6,424 nucleotides of DNA, taken from an uncultured Granulosicoccaceae bacterium (GTDB lineage: Bacteria > Pseudomonadota > Gammaproteobacteria > CALCKW01). The translations under genes and the position numbers were made by a program. Shown here piece after piece: positions 5,422 through 6,424 of the stretch. The stretch is taken from positions 1 to 6,424 of the forward strand of contig CALDHJ010000537.1 of NCBI GenBank assembly GCA_937941555.1, in the 5' to 3' direction. The notes under the pieces are model-generated. The model was not told the origin of the DNA. It searched no databases and saw only the letters and a list, made by a program, of their open reading frames with translations. How positions within the stretch are numbered: position 1 is the stretch's first letter; each line of letters begins with the position of its first letter.

Positions 5422-6424
5422 TCAGGCCTTGCTGTCGGCGGGGTCGAGGTTGATCGTCACACTCTCGGAGCCCAGTTCGCGCGAGTAGTCGACCACAACC
5501 CGGTAGTGCGGGTCTTCGACGCTGTTGACTTCCACCAGCGGCCCGGCGTTTTTGAGCAACAGGATACAGTCGGCGCTGAGGTGGGTGAGGTGCACCCGCT
5601 TGCCGAGGTTCTGGTAGCGAGTGGCGAGTGAATCTATTGCTTCAAGCGCCGAGTGATCCCAGACCCGGCAATCGCTGAAGTCGAGCACCACGTCGTCGGG
5701 GTCATTGCGGGGGTCGAACAGCGCCCTGAAGGTCTGGATCGAACCGAAAAAGAGCGGGCCGTGCAGCCGGTACACGCGAGAGCCTCTGTTGTCGTGGGTC
5801 TCGGCGACGATGTGGTGCGCGGATTTCCACGCGAACACCAAGGCCGACGTGATCACGCCTACGATCACGGCCACCGCGAGGTCGGTGAAGACGGTGGTGA
5901 CGGTCACCAGCAGCATCACCAGGTAGTCTTCCTTCGGCACTTGCTTGAGCACGTTCAGCGAGGCCCAGGCGAAGGTCTTGAAGACGACGAAAAACATCAG
6001 GCCTACGAGCGCGGCGATCGGAATCGCTTCGATCAGCGACGAACCGGCCATGATGAAAAAGATCAGAAACGCCGCAGCGGCAATGCCGGACAGGCGGCCC
6101 CGGCCACCGGAATTGATGTTGATCATCGACTGGCCAATCATCGCGCAACCGCCCATGCCCCCGAAGAAGCCGGTAACCACGTTCGCGATGCCTTGTCCGA
6201 AGCACTCCTGGGATGCACGGCCACGGGTCTCGGTCATCTCGTCGATCAGGTTCAGCGTCAGCAGCGATTCGATCAGCCCGATTGCGGCGAGGATCAACGA
6301 GTAGGGCAGAATGATCCAGAGCGTCTCCATCGTCAGGGGCGCCTGGGGAATGTGAAACTGCGGCAGTCCGCCCGACACGGCTGCGAGATCAGCCACGACG
6401 CGGGTGTCGATGTTGAACCCGATC
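5422..6424 (-). CDS. SulP-family inorganic anion transporter with C-terminal STAS domain (5' part outside window)
   Basis: The visible 333 codons are the C-terminal part of an inner-membrane SulP (SLC26-like) transporter; full-length bacterial members have roughly 500 residues or more, so the N-terminal membrane segments lie beyond the right edge. Residues are counted from the first in-frame codon at 6423. Seen: hydrophobic segments near 35-60, 114-147, and 165-198; the SulP core stretch GFFGGMGGCAMIGQSMININ (85-104) followed by SGGRGRLSG (105-113). A cytoplasmic STAS domain runs from about 215 to 311, with PLFFGS at 223-228, VVLDFSDCRVWDHSALEAI at 245-263 and RVHLTHLS at 276-283. In-frame GTG at 6396 is not a real start, because conserved-looking sequence (DTRVV) continues upstream of it. 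The substrate (sulfate, bicarbonate, dicarboxylate or other anion) cannot be told. It converges on the regulator and is probably a separate transcription unit from the carnitine operon. Confidence 0.92.
   Translation of the reverse strand, partial: IGFNIDTRVVADLAAVSGGLPQFHIPQAPLTMETLWIILPYSLILAAIGLIESLLTLNLIDEMTETRGRASQECFGQGIANVVTGFFGGMGGCAMIGQSMININSGGRGRLSGIAAAAFLIFFIMAGSSLIEAIPIAALVGLMFFVVFKTFAWASLNVLKQVPKEDYLVMLLVTVTTVFTDLAVAVIVGVITSALVFAWKSAHHIVAETHDNRGSRVYRLHGPLFFGSIQTFRALFDPRNDPDDVVLDFSDCRVWDHSALEAIDSLATRYQNLGKRVHLTHLSADCILLLKNAGPLVEVNSVEDPHYRVVVDYSRELGSESVTINLDPADSKA

Overview
The window is GC-rich, gene-dense bacterial DNA, most likely from a member of the Pseudomonadota. A gammaproteobacterium is plausible given the CdhR-like regulator paired with a stand-alone carnitine dehydrogenase, but this assignment is weak because there is no rRNA or other phylogenetic marker. 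All genes share similar base composition. I see no mobile element, tRNA, rRNA or CRISPR array.

Layout. From 4275 down to position 1, five genes run leftward as one tightly packed unit: a DUF849/BKACE beta-keto acid cleavage enzyme (3358-4275), a short-chain dehydrogenase (2594-3355), a YgeA-like two-cysteine amino acid racemase (1891-2586), a carnitine 3-dehydrogenase (885-1880), and an acyl-CoA dehydrogenase cut by the left window edge (1-888). The gaps are 2, 7, 10 and -4 bases, so the unit is almost certainly an operon that continues to the left. A GlxA-type AraC-family regulator (4366-5322) is divergent from it across a 90-base intergenic region. Beyond it, convergent to the regulator, is the C-terminal part of a SulP anion transporter with a STAS domain (5422-6424, cut by the right edge), which is probably unrelated to the operon.

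How the genes fit together. The dehydrogenase oxidises L-carnitine to 3-dehydrocarnitine, and the BKACE enzyme is expected to react this with acetyl-CoA to give betainyl-CoA and acetoacetate. This is the aerobic carnitine-to-glycine-betaine route, normally controlled by a CdhR-type GlxA/AraC regulator as found next door. The betainyl-CoA thioesterase that should complete the route is absent from the window, both as a separate gene and as a domain fused to the dehydrogenase. The acyl-CoA dehydrogenase could feed gamma-butyrobetainyl-CoA into the pathway. The SDR and the racemase are not part of the textbook route; the SDR is a candidate for the opposite carnitine stereoisomer, and the racemase has no obvious role.

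Regulation. The intergenic region holds a direct repeat, TTnGCnTAATCGGAAG, in two copies with a 21-base period, the geometry typical of AraC-family operators. It overlaps a plausible extended -10 promoter for the regulator, whose predicted transcription start falls on the regulator's ATG. That suggests autoregulation and possibly a leaderless mRNA.
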